In this document: positions 8,546 to 17,400 of the stretch, in pieces
Layout: each line of letters opens with the position of its first letter
How positions within the stretch are numbered: the first letter of the stretch is position 1
Virus record (IMG/VR): IMGVR_UViG_3300009414_000002
Span: 1 to 63,265 of that record
Reading direction: 5' to 3' (one strand)
From: a virus
Length of the DNA: 63,265 bases
Position numbers and translations under genes: made by a program
The notes under the pieces: generated by a model
Databases searched by the model: none
What the model saw: only the letters and a program-made list of their open reading frames with translations
Told to the model about the DNA's origin: nothing

Positions 8546-8877
8546 TGGCTCGCTACGGAAGAAATGCAAATCGTACGACTAGGTCGGTCACCGGAACCAA
8601 TAATGTTGCTGAGACTGGGGCAACGGTAACGCTGACACGAGAGCTCTCAACCGCAACAGGCAAACCTGTCTTTGACAATTGCGCGTTGTACTACCAAAAC
8701 GTCGGCACCACTGATGACTCGGTTTATGCCGTTGTGGATGGAACATCGTTCACTGTGGCCGCAGGCACGGCAATCAAAGGCGTTGTGACTTCAGTTGGCC
8801 CACATCCAGATTCGTACATTGTTGAAGCAACCATCGCTTCTAGTGATTCAATCACTTGCACCCTTTTGGAGTGGTAA
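8545..8877 (+). CDS. Small beta-rich structural protein
   Basis: 110 aa, Thr/Val/Ala-rich, with alternating short strands (GATVTLTRELSTATGKPVF, YAVVDGTSFTVAAGTAIKG). The size and composition resemble capsid decoration or spike-adaptor proteins. It lies between a charged small protein and the holin-like gene. No specific family was recognised. Confidence 0.5.
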   Translation: MARYGRNANRTTRSVTGTNNVAETGATVTLTRELSTATGKPVFDNCALYYQNVGTTDDSVYAVVDGTSFTVAAGTAIKGVVTSVGPHPDSYIVEATIASSDSITCTLLEW

Positions 8878-8879
8878 AC

Positions 8880-9104
8880 ATGGATTCGGCCAAAAATGCT
8901 CTCAAGAGCAAAACGATTCTAAGCGGCATAGCAACGATTGTGGTGGCTGCCCTGATGATTGCCCAAGAAAACGGCTGGCTAGCGCTTCCAGAGGCCGTTG
9001 CGGGCTTGTTGGAGTATGTTCTCGTTGCCACCGGAGCCGGCGCTTGCTACGGCAGGGTCAAAGCAAACACGGTGATCGGAAAGCCCACCGGGGCAGATGG
9101 TTGA
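8880..9104 (+). CDS. Holin-like small membrane protein
   Basis: 74 aa, starting at the ATG preceded by GGAG. It has a short polar N-terminus (DSAKNALKSK), a first hydrophobic helix at about residues 13-32 (LSGIATIVVAALMIAQENG), a second at about 40-60 (GLLEYVLVATGAGACYG), and a short charged tail. Size, topology and position immediately before an endolysin gene (3-base gap) fit a class II-type holin. It would form lesions in the inner membrane and time lysis. Confidence 0.68.
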   Translation: MDSAKNALKSKTILSGIATIVVAALMIAQENGWLALPEAVAGLLEYVLVATGAGACYGRVKANTVIGKPTGADG

Positions 9105-9107
9105 TAA

Positions 9108-9749
9108 ATGACGCCCGAAGAGTACAACAAAGGAAAGCTCGAGTCGGGCGACATAGGACCTGAACACATTTCAATCTTGTCTGCATTCTGGCAACAGAAC
9201 CACGATTTGGAAGCGGACGGAATGTGTGGAGCGAAGACCATCACGTCTTTGCTGGAATCACTCCCGAAATCAGAATCTACAATTGGCGCACTCGCTCTTG
9301 AAATCGCAATTGGCGAAATTGGGAACGGGGAAGTTGGCGGCAACAACAGTGGTCCCCACATTGCCAAGTACAAAGGCATAAAAGACGACGGTGACGACGA
9401 CGACGATGGCGCTTGGTGCGCCAGTTTTGTTTCGTGGTGCTGTCTTGAAGCCGCCAAACGTCTGGAGATTGATCTCCCGTTCAAGACGAGTCATGGCGCA
9501 AAGAGGCTTTTGAGGAATGTGATAAAAAGTGGGGGTGGAAGGATTTCAGATCCAAAGCCCGGGGACATCGTGTGTTGGGACAGGGGAAGGCCGGGGTCAT
9601 GGCAAGGCCACATTGGTTTTGTTGAAAACTTGAAAAACGGAATTTTGTATACCGTTGAAGGCAACGTCGGACGATTCCCTTCAAGAGTCAGAAAGTTTCA
9701 GCACGATTTTGATCGGGAAACGCGCTTGGAAGGTTTTGCGAGATTGTAA
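9108..9749 (+). CDS. Endolysin: peptidoglycan-binding segment plus CHAP domain
   Basis: 213 aa. Residues 10-50 resemble a small peptidoglycan-binding helical domain (FWQQNHDLEADGMCGAKTI). From about residue 60 a CHAP (NlpC/P60-like) amidase or endopeptidase domain begins; WCASFVSWC carries the catalytic Cys, GSWQGHIGFVEN the catalytic His, and the GNVG segment the third polar residue. The Asp-rich insert GDDDDDG precedes the catalytic Cys. There is no signal peptide, so it depends on the adjacent holin. It is the middle gene of the lysis cassette. Confidence 0.85.
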   Translation: MTPEEYNKGKLESGDIGPEHISILSAFWQQNHDLEADGMCGAKTITSLLESLPKSESTIGALALEIAIGEIGNGEVGGNNSGPHIAKYKGIKDDGDDDDDGAWCASFVSWCCLEAAKRLEIDLPFKTSHGAKRLLRNVIKSGGGRISDPKPGDIVCWDRGRPGSWQGHIGFVENLKNGILYTVEGNVGRFPSRVRKFQHDFDRETRLEGFARL

Positions 9750-9764
9750 GTTACAGGTAGTAAG

Positions 9765-10082
9765 ATGCATCAATGGGTCAAACAAAACGCTCCGACCATC
9801 GTGGGATGGCTTTTTGCCGGTGGTATGGCTGTGTGGGCTATTTCCGCTTGGCTTTCTGAAATCGAAATGGGTCAAAAGATTATCCACAAGGATGTGAATG
9901 GAGTTGTGACTGGTTTGGAAATGACAAAAAGCCAAGTTGCGAAAAATACTGGAGACATCAGGTCTCTAAAAGAGCGTCAGGTCGATATTGTCGTCAATCA
10001 GGAGCAAGTATCCGAAAACTTGACTGAGTTGGATCGGTTGACCGTAGAGCTCAGAACAATCGTCAAAGAGATCAAAAGATGA
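9765..10082 (+). CDS. Candidate inner-membrane spanin (Rz-like)
   Basis: 105 aa. An N-terminal transmembrane helix (residues 12-30, IVGWLFAGGMAVWAISAWL) is followed by a long periplasmic coiled-coil (residues 50-105). It overlaps by four bases (ATGA) the next gene, a small lipoprotein. This pairing is the hallmark of Rz/Rz1 spanins, which fuse the inner and outer membranes in the last step of lysis of Gram-negative cells. Identity rests on architecture and synteny, as spanins diverge strongly. Confidence 0.6.
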   Translation: MHQWVKQNAPTIVGWLFAGGMAVWAISAWLSEIEMGQKIIHKDVNGVVTGLEMTKSQVAKNTGDIRSLKERQVDIVVNQEQVSENLTELDRLTVELRTIVKEIKR

Positions 10083-10348
10083 AACTTTTCAGCGTAATTG
10101 TGTTTTTGATTTTTGCATCTGGGTGTGCCGCGACGTGGCCCGCCGCTTGCATTGTTGAGCCGGTTGAAATGGCAGGCAAAACCGAAAACATGAGGCGTTG
10201 CAAATGCGAAACGTTCAAATTCCGCATTTTGCCCTCTTCGGATGGAGCACCGTCCCCTGCTGGGCGTGTTTTGGTTGAATGCGACGGTCACCTTGTGCCG
10301 TTCCAAGTGAACGCAGCAACGATAAAGATGGGTCAAATGACGCCATGA
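10079..10348 (+). CDS. Candidate outer-membrane spanin lipoprotein (Rz1-like)
   Basis: 89 aa. The signal sequence MKLFSVIVFLIFASGCAATW contains a lipobox (ASGC) with the lipidated Cys at residue 16. The mature part has several Cys and a Pro/Ser segment, and is longer than typical Rz1 (about 60 aa). It starts inside the coiled-coil gene with an ATGA overlap. Lipidation and gene order suggest the outer-membrane spanin partner; a general phage lipoprotein is the alternative. Confidence 0.58.
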   Translation: MKLFSVIVFLIFASGCAATWPAACIVEPVEMAGKTENMRRCKCETFKFRILPSSDGAPSPAGRVLVECDGHLVPFQVNAATIKMGQMTP

Positions 10349-10629
10349 CGAACATCACCCCATCGGAACTTGCGGACAAGATCACCGGCACGGCAACAAC
10401 GGCTGCGGCGACATTTGCTGAATCGCTCATATCGAAAGCGTCGGATGTCCACCCTGCCCTTTCCCCGATTGTTTCTGCCATTATCCAGATGGCAATGACT
10501 GAAGAAAACGTTGAAAAGATGAAGGAAGTCATCGAAAACTTGTTGGTGGAGATCATGGGCGATGACTACCCGGTCATTGTCGATGCTGGCGTTGTAGAAT
10601 TCATCGATGAGAGAACAGATGCGGCTTGA
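10345..10629 (+). CDS. Small helical protein of unknown function
   Basis: 94 aa, starting at an ATG that overlaps the lipoprotein stop (ATGA). Helical: Thr/Ala-rich first half, then EENVEKMKEVIENLLVEIMG. No membrane segment is evident. It is coupled to the lysis genes on one side and to a neck-type gene on the other, so it could belong to either module. No family was recognised. Confidence 0.5.
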   Translation: MTNITPSELADKITGTATTAAATFAESLISKASDVHPALSPIVSAIIQMAMTEENVEKMKEVIENLLVEIMGDDYPVIVDAGVVEFIDERTDAA

Positions 10630-11048
10630 TACAAATGTTTTTTATCGATCCTGACGAAATACAAGTTGAAGTTGTTTCCGACAATCAAGTTTATGATCAG
10701 TATGCTGGTCGTCCTGTTGCCGTTGTCGGGAGAGACTCCTCTTTCACGGTTCGCGCATCGCTAGAGCCACTTCGCAGGGAAGACCGATTGCCAACGGACA
10801 TCGGCGCAACTCCAAAAACATCATATCTGGCGACCGTTAGAAGGTCTGACTGGGCAACGGCTGACAGCCGGTCCGACCCGAAACCAAGGGACGGAGATCG
10901 AGTCACTGGCCTTCGGAAGTTGTATTCCACGACTGAATCTTTTGAAACGGTGGATCTGTACATCAATGGCGTAAGCGCTTCTGGGTCCACTGCGGGTGGA
11001 TTCAGCTATTGGGCAATGACGCTTGTTGACAGGGAGGCGCGGGACTGA
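10626..11048 (+). CDS. Putative neck / head-closure protein
   Basis: 140 aa, overlapping its upstream neighbour by four bases and touching the downstream gene (TGATG). Mostly beta, with the segment SFTVRASLEPLRREDRLP. The gene order connector, this gene, gp10-like completion protein suggests a head-closure or stopper role. A TTG at 10626 and an ATG at 10635 are both possible starts. Family similarity is not certain. Confidence 0.5.
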   Translation: MIQMFFIDPDEIQVEVVSDNQVYDQYAGRPVAVVGRDSSFTVRASLEPLRREDRLPTDIGATPKTSYLATVRRSDWATADSRSDPKPRDGDRVTGLRKLYSTTESFETVDLYINGVSASGSTAGGFSYWAMTLVDREARD

Positions 11049-11659
11049 TGGTTGGCCCTCGCCATATGCGCGGAAGGATGAAACTCGGCTATTCCATGAA
11101 AGGCATGGACGAATGGCTGAGCATGACCGATCCAAAGCGCGTTGAAGTGGTATTGAAGCCAGCAGTTGCCGCTGGGCTCAAAGCAGCCAGCTTGTTCATG
11201 GAGAAGCGAATCAAAAGTGCGATTCATGACCGACATTATGCGCCTAATGCACCACTTACGGTTGCAATGAAGAACAGCAGTCTCCCTTTGGTCGATACAG
11301 GGCGCCTTGCGGGTTCAGTTTCACATAAACTCTTGAAGTGGAACCATGCAGTTGTCGGAGCATCTCTTTTTAGAGGAGGGGCAAATGTTGGCCTTGCAGT
11401 TCACGATGGATTTACGGTTGATCTAACACTCCCACAATACGCCGCGATGCGAAAGCTGCTTCATGCACAGGTGTCGAAATTAAAGAAAGGCGGTTTTTTG
11501 ACTGGTGGATCAATGTCTCCAATGTCCGGCTTTTTGGTGGTTCCACCTCGGCATTTCATTAAAAAACCGTTTAACAATCTTGCAAATATGAAGGCGGTTA
11601 AGAAGATACTGGGAAAATTTGTCCAAGCGGCCATGATCAAGTCCGCGTTTGCCAAGTAG
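11048..11659 (+). CDS. Neck / tail-completion protein (HK97 gp10 or Mu virion-morphogenesis type)
   Basis: 203 aa. LPLVDTGRLAGSVSHK in the middle and FLVVPPRHFIKKPF near the end are the characteristic turns of the gp10-like/virion morphogenesis family (typically 'LxDTGxLxxS...' then 'PxRxF'). These proteins terminate the tail and join it to the connector. An overlapping start (TGATGG) couples it to the previous gene. Confidence comes from both motifs together with position. Confidence 0.7.
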   Translation: MVGPRHMRGRMKLGYSMKGMDEWLSMTDPKRVEVVLKPAVAAGLKAASLFMEKRIKSAIHDRHYAPNAPLTVAMKNSSLPLVDTGRLAGSVSHKLLKWNHAVVGASLFRGGANVGLAVHDGFTVDLTLPQYAAMRKLLHAQVSKLKKGGFLTGGSMSPMSGFLVVPPRHFIKKPFNNLANMKAVKKILGKFVQAAMIKSAFAK

Positions 11660-11668
11660 GGGCGTAGA

Positions 11669-13021
11669 GTGCTTGTTGACACCGTAATGAAAGTCGAAGC
11701 AGCCCAAAGCGTGTATGGGTCGCCAATACTTACCGCAACGCAATCCGACAGCACCGCTAGAGCAGCCGATGGGTACAAGTGGTTAAGCGCGTACCGGTTG
11801 AAGTTCGATGGGCCAACATCGAAATACCCTGCTACCGGTAGGGTTGTGTTCCCTGCGGTTGTAAGTTTGAACTTGAAGTCGTTCCCAAAGATACGTCTTA
11901 CGTTTTTTGATTCCACGAGGCCAGACCCGGACGGTGAAGCATCGGACTACGCCGGAACAACGATCCAAGCCCGAGTTCACAATGGGACGGCATCGTTTTA
12001 CTGGAATGGTTCGACATGGGCTCCAGTAACGGACGACGATGCAAACTGGAACACGCCCACGGAAGTTGAAACAAACGCCTACCCAGCTCTTATTGCGACG
12101 ACTGGCTTTGGGCTCGAGTTCAAGCTCAACACAACGGATTTGACCAAAACTCCAAAATTGTATGGCGCATCATCGCTCTGGAGGTTGGATCTTTCTTCAA
12201 GGTCTGGCGCATACAAACTTGCTGATTCTTGGACGGATGATGCCGTACATAGGACTTTGATTCCTTGGCTTACCAGCTTGACGTTCCACAGGTCATTTGA
12301 AGCGGTTATTGCGGCTGGTGTTCTGGAAATACCACTGTCTTCTCTGGATGGGTATACGGTATCGAGCGTTACCAGCGCGTACTGGCTGGACACCGATCCT
12401 TACAGAAGAGGCACTGCGGAAACGGGAACTTACAATTCCTCAACAAATGTTTTCACATTGTCAGCAAACGCCAAATCTTCGCCAACAAGAATCCATTTGG
12501 ACTTGGAATGCACGGTTGGGGTTGTGTCTTCGCCCCATGAAGACTTGGTGACCGCAAAGGTCCCGGTAGTTGTTTTGACAACACTCGACAAGGAAGTCAC
12601 AAAAAACGTCGGAAAAACGGGCGTAAAAGACAATAGTGTGGTAATGGAAATACCAGCGCCACAATGTGTGAATCTCGGTCTTTCTTTGAGGATCGACGCG
12701 CCAGACCCCAAAGACTGCTGGTCAGTTTGGGAAAAAATTGAATCCCAGTTCAAAGCTGGGAAGAGCATATCACTGGTAAGTGAAGGCACTGCAAGGCCCG
12801 TGTATGTTGCAGTTCCAAGAGACGATGTTTTCCAATCACCGCAAGGTGGTGGTGTTTTATCTTCGCTAACCGCGACTATGGCCCTCAGATACCACACATG
12901 GTATGCTGGGACCGCTGTTCAAAAGGCACTTGTGGCCGAAGCGACCCAAGTTGGAGATGGCATCCCTGTGAGTGCCATTACTTTTGAAGTGGCGGCCTTG
13001 GATGTCCCGGTTAGCGTGTAG
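11669..13021 (+). CDS. Tail-region structural protein of unknown function
   Basis: 450 aa, beta-rich, with Thr/Ser/Trp-rich loops and a segment LNLKSFPKIRLTFFDSTRP. No membrane segment, signal peptide or known catalytic motif is seen. It lies between the neck protein and the tail sheath. It could be a tail terminator with an added domain, or an extra sheath- or collar-decorating protein. The GTG at 11669 is used; an ATG at 11687 is an alternative. Confidence 0.55.
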   Translation: MLVDTVMKVEAAQSVYGSPILTATQSDSTARAADGYKWLSAYRLKFDGPTSKYPATGRVVFPAVVSLNLKSFPKIRLTFFDSTRPDPDGEASDYAGTTIQARVHNGTASFYWNGSTWAPVTDDDANWNTPTEVETNAYPALIATTGFGLEFKLNTTDLTKTPKLYGASSLWRLDLSSRSGAYKLADSWTDDAVHRTLIPWLTSLTFHRSFEAVIAAGVLEIPLSSLDGYTVSSVTSAYWLDTDPYRRGTAETGTYNSSTNVFTLSANAKSSPTRIHLDLECTVGVVSSPHEDLVTAKVPVVVLTTLDKEVTKNVGKTGVKDNSVVMEIPAPQCVNLGLSLRIDAPDPKDCWSVWEKIESQFKAGKSISLVSEGTARPVYVAVPRDDVFQSPQGGGVLSSLTATMALRYHTWYAGTAVQKALVAEATQVGDGIPVSAITFEVAALDVPVSV

Positions 13022-13038
13022 AAATAGGAGCTTGAGTC

Positions 13039-15921
13039 ATGCCGCAGACTTATACGGTTGGAGCGAAGCCGGGAAAGGCAGGAACTTCTGTTAGCGTTGT
13101 TACACCTACTGGTGCTGGCGCTCTTTCTCCATTCGGAACAACGTGCTACGTCGGCGCGTTCCGGTGGGGTCCGATGGACAAAGCAATCAGCCATGTAGTC
13201 GGTGGAATCAATCACTACCGAACCCTTCGCGGAACTCCGATGAAGGACGATTATACCGCGCTCGCAATTGAGCACGGATATAAGGTTGCCGGTTCGTCAA
13301 TCAGGACGGTCACTTACCGCGTTGGCGATGGAAACCAAACTCAAGCGACCACAAGCTACTACCAGCGACTCATCCAGAGGAACATTACAGATCAGTTCAC
13401 CGTTGCCGGTAATCCAGCCCTTCCGCTGAACAGCGCTTTCACTTTGAGCGGAGCGTTCCCCGGTCGCAGGGGAGGCCGGTACATTCGGTTTGGCGCTGAG
13501 TACCCCACCGGGACTTACCCGATCTCTGGAAACACATTCGCCACGTCAGCGGTTGGCTGGGGAAAAGATGCGTACAAAGGATTCACGATCCATTTCGGAC
13601 CCGGCAGCACGTACGCATTCACGATCCTCGCCAACGACACTTCCGGCAACGTGACAATCGATGGGAGCTTTGCTCAGAAGATCGATGCCGCTGGAACGCT
13701 CCTCGGAACAGCACTGAACGCCCTTACGGCTGGTGTTGCTTCATGGTGGGTTTCGTCTGAGAACGTAAATGAGCTTGGTGTTACCGAGTCCGTCTCTCTC
13801 CGCATTGAAGAAGACCCAATATCGGCGCACAAGTTCCGCTTTGTTGTTGGGGCTGACGGTGTTGACTACGGAAGTTACGAGAATTTGGAAAACGGAGCCA
13901 ATCAGCCCCGACATTTCCAATCAATCGTAAATTCGGCGTCAGACACGCTTGCTGAAACCAACATCGCAATCTCTTCTGACCAGTTCCCCGCTTCAGGCGT
14001 GGCTCTGACGAACGAAGAATACAAGCCCGCTGGCTGGGTTGGACTTGGTGAGTGGGACGGGAACGGCTGGCAAGACCAGACGACAGCAACGCTTGGGTAC
14101 AACCAGTTCAAAGTGAACACGTACAAGTGGTCGCGGGTTGGAAGTCATGACTGTTACATCGAAAGAGGTACGGTCACACACCCGGCGAGCGCCGACGTGT
14201 TTCCTTGTGAAATTCGTTGCACGTTCATTTCTGGAACAAACTTCACAGTTGCGGTTTATCCTCATGGAAGCTCAACCGCCTTGTTCTATGCGACAAACGG
14301 CGGGGCTGGGTATGCAAGCGCAACCAACGTTCCTTTGAGGGAAATGTTTGGTATTTTGCCGACATTCCAAGTCAATGTTGGTGGTGGTCCGTCTATCGGC
14401 AATTCGGTATCGCTTTGGTACAATCCGCTGCCACCGGGTCTTTCCAAAAAGAACGCTTGGTTCTACCCGAACGGACTTTCTGCTGAAGGAGATCACCGGC
14501 TCAAGTACCGGGTTCTCAACAACACGCTCGACACAGCCACACTGAAAGTTCCTGTTGGGTCCAGCATCCACGATGAAATCGGCGCACCGCGGCCTGCAAT
14601 CGCGACAGCCCCAACGGCTGGTCCGTATGTTGTTGCTGGCGGCGCAAGCGATGTGATGATCTTCGTCGATGACTTGGGCAATACCCGAACCTTGGGCGCA
14701 GTTGCCGCTGGAACAGTCACGGCTACCGCTCTCGCGGCTCTGTTGAACGCAGAAGTGTTGTCGGTTTTGGGTGCAGCAAATCTTCGCGCTGTTTTCGGCG
14801 CTACGACCGTTTCTGGCGCATCTCATTTGACAATGAGGAATACGTTCTCGTTTGGACCCGGAACCACTATTGGCGTTGGTGCTGGGAACATGAACACCAT
14901 CACTGGCTATGTCGCCGGGACAACCAACGGGACAGACGGTGGGACTGCAGTCATTCAGTACGACAAGACGCCCGCTGGCGGCAGGGATGGTCTTGGAGCT
15001 CTCGGTGAAAACAACGAATACGAGAACGCCTTTGACGCCACAGACAGCCATTTGAATACGATGGCTACGGAAAACTTCGGTCTGGTCAAGTTGGCAAATC
15101 CGGGGATTTCAACTCCAGCGGTAATCAATGCTGGCGTTGACTATGCGTTTGCCGCGGGTTGGCGTTATGCGCCGACGTTGCCCGTCCCCGCTACGGTTGC
15201 TAATGAAGCCGCTGCGGTTGCTTGGGTGTTGGCGAACATCACATTGGCCGATGATGCGAGAAACATGATGGGTGCGTACTGGCCCGCATGGGGAACGGCA
15301 AAAATCAATCCGTTCGACAAGGGCGAATTGCAAGTCCCAATCGTTGGACCGGCTCTTGGTTTGCAGGCGAAGTACGCAGCAGACTTCAATGGTTATCATC
15401 GGGCAACCGCTGGGTTGAATGCGGACATTTCCACAATCATTTCCAAGTTGCCAACGGATGACAATGGAATAGGCATCGAGACGGATGACTACACTCTCAA
15501 TCAAATCGGACTTGTGGCTGTAAACCATTACGGTCCGAAGATTGTTCTCTGGGGTGCCCGGTCGCCTGAGCTTCAAGGTTCCGGTCAAATTTGGTCACAC
15601 AAGTGGGATTGTCTGCTGCACATTGCTGCGGAACTCCGCGTGTTGAGCAAGAAGTACGTGTTTGAAATGATTCCTGACGTATGGCCTGAGATTGTAGGGT
15701 TCACCCAAGCTCTATTGGCACCCAAGTATGCTGCCGGGTGGTTCATTGGAGGAACGTTTGGTGAGGCGGTTCAGATCGTTTGCGACACGTCAAACAATCC
15801 AACTGCAATTCAAGATGCCGGTAAGGTCATTTGTACGGTAACGATTCTCGGGATCAAAGGTGTTGCCGAGAAGATTGAGTTCACTGTCGGCACTAGCGGC
15901 GTTGCAGTCGCCATTGGCTAG
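13039..15921 (+). CDS. Tail sheath protein, unusually large (960 aa)
   Basis: Forms the contractile outer tail tube. The N-terminus (GAGALSPFGTTCYVGAFRWGP) and the C-terminal third (VGPALGLQAKYAADFNGYH; LAPKYAAGWFIGGTFGEAV; a last strand VICTVTILGIKGVAEKIEFT) fit sheath subunits, whose conserved core is at the C-terminus. Typical sheaths are about 350-660 aa; here several beta-rich insertions between residues about 130 and 620 add roughly 400-500 residues and would project outward. GGAG lies before the ATG, and the tube gene follows after 17 bases. Confidence 0.82.
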   Translation: MPQTYTVGAKPGKAGTSVSVVTPTGAGALSPFGTTCYVGAFRWGPMDKAISHVVGGINHYRTLRGTPMKDDYTALAIEHGYKVAGSSIRTVTYRVGDGNQTQATTSYYQRLIQRNITDQFTVAGNPALPLNSAFTLSGAFPGRRGGRYIRFGAEYPTGTYPISGNTFATSAVGWGKDAYKGFTIHFGPGSTYAFTILANDTSGNVTIDGSFAQKIDAAGTLLGTALNALTAGVASWWVSSENVNELGVTESVSLRIEEDPISAHKFRFVVGADGVDYGSYENLENGANQPRHFQSIVNSASDTLAETNIAISSDQFPASGVALTNEEYKPAGWVGLGEWDGNGWQDQTTATLGYNQFKVNTYKWSRVGSHDCYIERGTVTHPASADVFPCEIRCTFISGTNFTVAVYPHGSSTALFYATNGGAGYASATNVPLREMFGILPTFQVNVGGGPSIGNSVSLWYNPLPPGLSKKNAWFYPNGLSAEGDHRLKYRVLNNTLDTATLKVPVGSSIHDEIGAPRPAIATAPTAGPYVVAGGASDVMIFVDDLGNTRTLGAVAAGTVTATALAALLNAEVLSVLGAANLRAVFGATTVSGASHLTMRNTFSFGPGTTIGVGAGNMNTITGYVAGTTNGTDGGTAVIQYDKTPAGGRDGLGALGENNEYENAFDATDSHLNTMATENFGLVKLANPGISTPAVINAGVDYAFAAGWRYAPTLPVPATVANEAAAVAWVLANITLADDARNMMGAYWPAWGTAKINPFDKGELQVPIVGPALGLQAKYAADFNGYHRATAGLNADISTIISKLPTDDNGIGIETDDYTLNQIGLVAVNHYGPKIVLWGARSPELQGSGQIWSHKWDCLLHIAAELRVLSKKYVFEMIPDVWPEIVGFTQALLAPKYAAGWFIGGTFGEAVQIVCDTSNNPTAIQDAGKVICTVTILGIKGVAEKIEFTVGTSGVAVAIG

Positions 15922-15938
15922 AGGAGGATTTAGGCAAA

Positions 15939-16412
15939 ATGGGATTGCAAAACCCTGTACATGATTTCGCACAGCTAAACACGCTTAATTTCAAGCTGAA
16001 TTCTGTGCCTTGGGGCGAGTTTAAATTGGAATCGTTCGGTACTCTGGCGAGAACGCTTTCTATTGCCAATGCCCCGACGAACCAAGCGATTTCGACCGGG
16101 AAGCAGTCACACGAAACCCCGGAGTTTTCAATTCTCGCTGGCAATCAAACCGACTGCGTACTCATGGAACTCTGGTATCAAGCGGTAAAAGCAGGCGTCC
16201 TTGGATACAAAGTCACTGGAACGCTGTCTGGATATTCGGAACATCAATCCACTAGCGGTGACGATCAGACGAAGTTGCTCGTGATTATGAGCGAGATTTT
16301 CCCGATTGAGTTTTCGACTCCCGCATTCAGTACCGATGGCGACGGGGAAGCTGGAATGATGACTGGCAGATTCAGCGTATTTGGAACACATCCACTGTTC
16401 CTTGCTGGCTAG
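15939..16412 (+). CDS. Tail tube protein
   Basis: 157 aa, the standard size for the inner tube subunit of contractile tails (gpFII/XkdM type). It has a strong GAGGAGG ribosome site and immediately follows the sheath, the conserved pair order. The protein is beta-rich with a helix around QTDCVLMELWYQAVKAG, as in the tube fold, and ends GRFSVFGTHPLFLAG. Confidence 0.8.
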   Translation: MGLQNPVHDFAQLNTLNFKLNSVPWGEFKLESFGTLARTLSIANAPTNQAISTGKQSHETPEFSILAGNQTDCVLMELWYQAVKAGVLGYKVTGTLSGYSEHQSTSGDDQTKLLVIMSEIFPIEFSTPAFSTDGDGEAGMMTGRFSVFGTHPLFLAG

Positions 16413-16444
16413 TCGGTTCGCGAAAGTTCGATTGCCGAAAGGCA

Positions 16445-16455
16445 CAACAAGGAGG
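16445..16455 (+). promoter_or_regulatory. Extended ribosome-binding motif CAACAAGGAGG
   Basis: An 11-base motif upstream of the tail chaperone gene. The same 11-mer serves three leftward genes (complement at 39403-39413, 44735-44745 and 50781-50791). It is perfectly complementary to part of a predicted small RNA at 23435-23445. Confidence 0.6.
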
Positions 16456-16461
16456 GTGTAG

Positions 16462-17400
16462 ATGCGTTTGGTTGAAAATACCGCTGTATCAATTCGTCCA
16501 GATGAGGGCGTGATTCGAGCGGTTGAAGATTTGCTCACAAGTGAGTTGGAAAAAGGCGAATTTGCGTTTACGCATAGGCCGATCACAACAACTCTTGGAG
16601 AGCACGGCTCGAAATTCCTCATGGGCTACGCCGCTGTAGACGGAAGTGGCCCACCCCAAGGCAGATTCGAACTCCGCTCACCGACAATCAGAGAACAAGT
16701 TCAAGCAACTCAAAAGATCCGCGCTGCGTCGAAACAAGGCGCAACGCCCGGTCAGCAAGTTGCTTTGATTTTGAGTCGCTACCTCGTGAGTGCGGAAGGC
16801 ATCCCGATGGAGGGCCTTGCAGAGCGAAAAAAAGAAGCCATGTTGACCAAACTCCCCACTGGCGACATTGGCTACATGACCTTGTATCTCCAATACATTT
16901 TGGAAGATGGTGAACAGCGCCTTCCTGTTGTTTACGATTGCCTAGCGTGTGCTCTCAAAGTTGAAGCCCCAACTGTTGATCTGGGAAAACGCCAAGTCCA
17001 TTACTTTGACTACGATTCCGAGCATCAGCCATATGCCGTTTACAATCTACGTCACCCAGTCAAGCTAAGAGACCACGTAGCCAAAGCGGTCGTCCTTGGC
17101 CCCACACAGTTCAACATGACCATGCTGAATGCCACTGATAAACAGCTTCCGGTTGGTGTTGACTATCAGGCAAAAGTTCTTGCGAACGCGATCAAAGGAA
17201 CCGATGAAGGTCCTTTGAAGGGCACATTGAGCGAGTTGGAAGTTTTTCAGATGCACATGAAAGACTTGACCAATTGCTTCAATGCAGTGAATCAGTTGAA
17301 TTGTGAACCGGCAGAGTGGTTGAATCACGACTGCCCCAAGTGTGGAACGGAAAACAATCTCCAATTTGCGTGGACGGACCGCAATTTTTTTGGGGAATAG
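16462..17400 (+). CDS. Tail assembly chaperone, zero-frame product
   Basis: 312 aa. Located between tube and tape-measure genes, the position of the gpG-like chaperone. Mostly helical with a C-terminal zinc-ribbon motif (CLACALK near residue 160 and CPKCGTENN near the end). It is longer than common chaperones (100-200 aa). It ends just after a run of seven T (17385-17391) in the zero frame AAT TTT TTT GGG, the site for a -1 frameshift that adds a C-terminal extension. Confidence 0.72.
   Translation: MRLVENTAVSIRPDEGVIRAVEDLLTSELEKGEFAFTHRPITTTLGEHGSKFLMGYAAVDGSGPPQGRFELRSPTIREQVQATQKIRAASKQGATPGQQVALILSRYLVSAEGIPMEGLAERKKEAMLTKLPTGDIGYMTLYLQYILEDGEQRLPVVYDCLACALKVEAPTVDLGKRQVHYFDYDSEHQPYAVYNLRHPVKLRDHVAKAVVLGPTQFNMTMLNATDKQLPVGVDYQAKVLANAIKGTDEGPLKGTLSELEVFQMHMKDLTNCFNAVNQLNCEPAEWLNHDCPKCGTENNLQFAWTDRNFFGE

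Noticed and set aside
17316-17384. Independent start for the second chaperone frame at 17316
   Set aside because: No ribosome site; the slippery site provides a better explanation.
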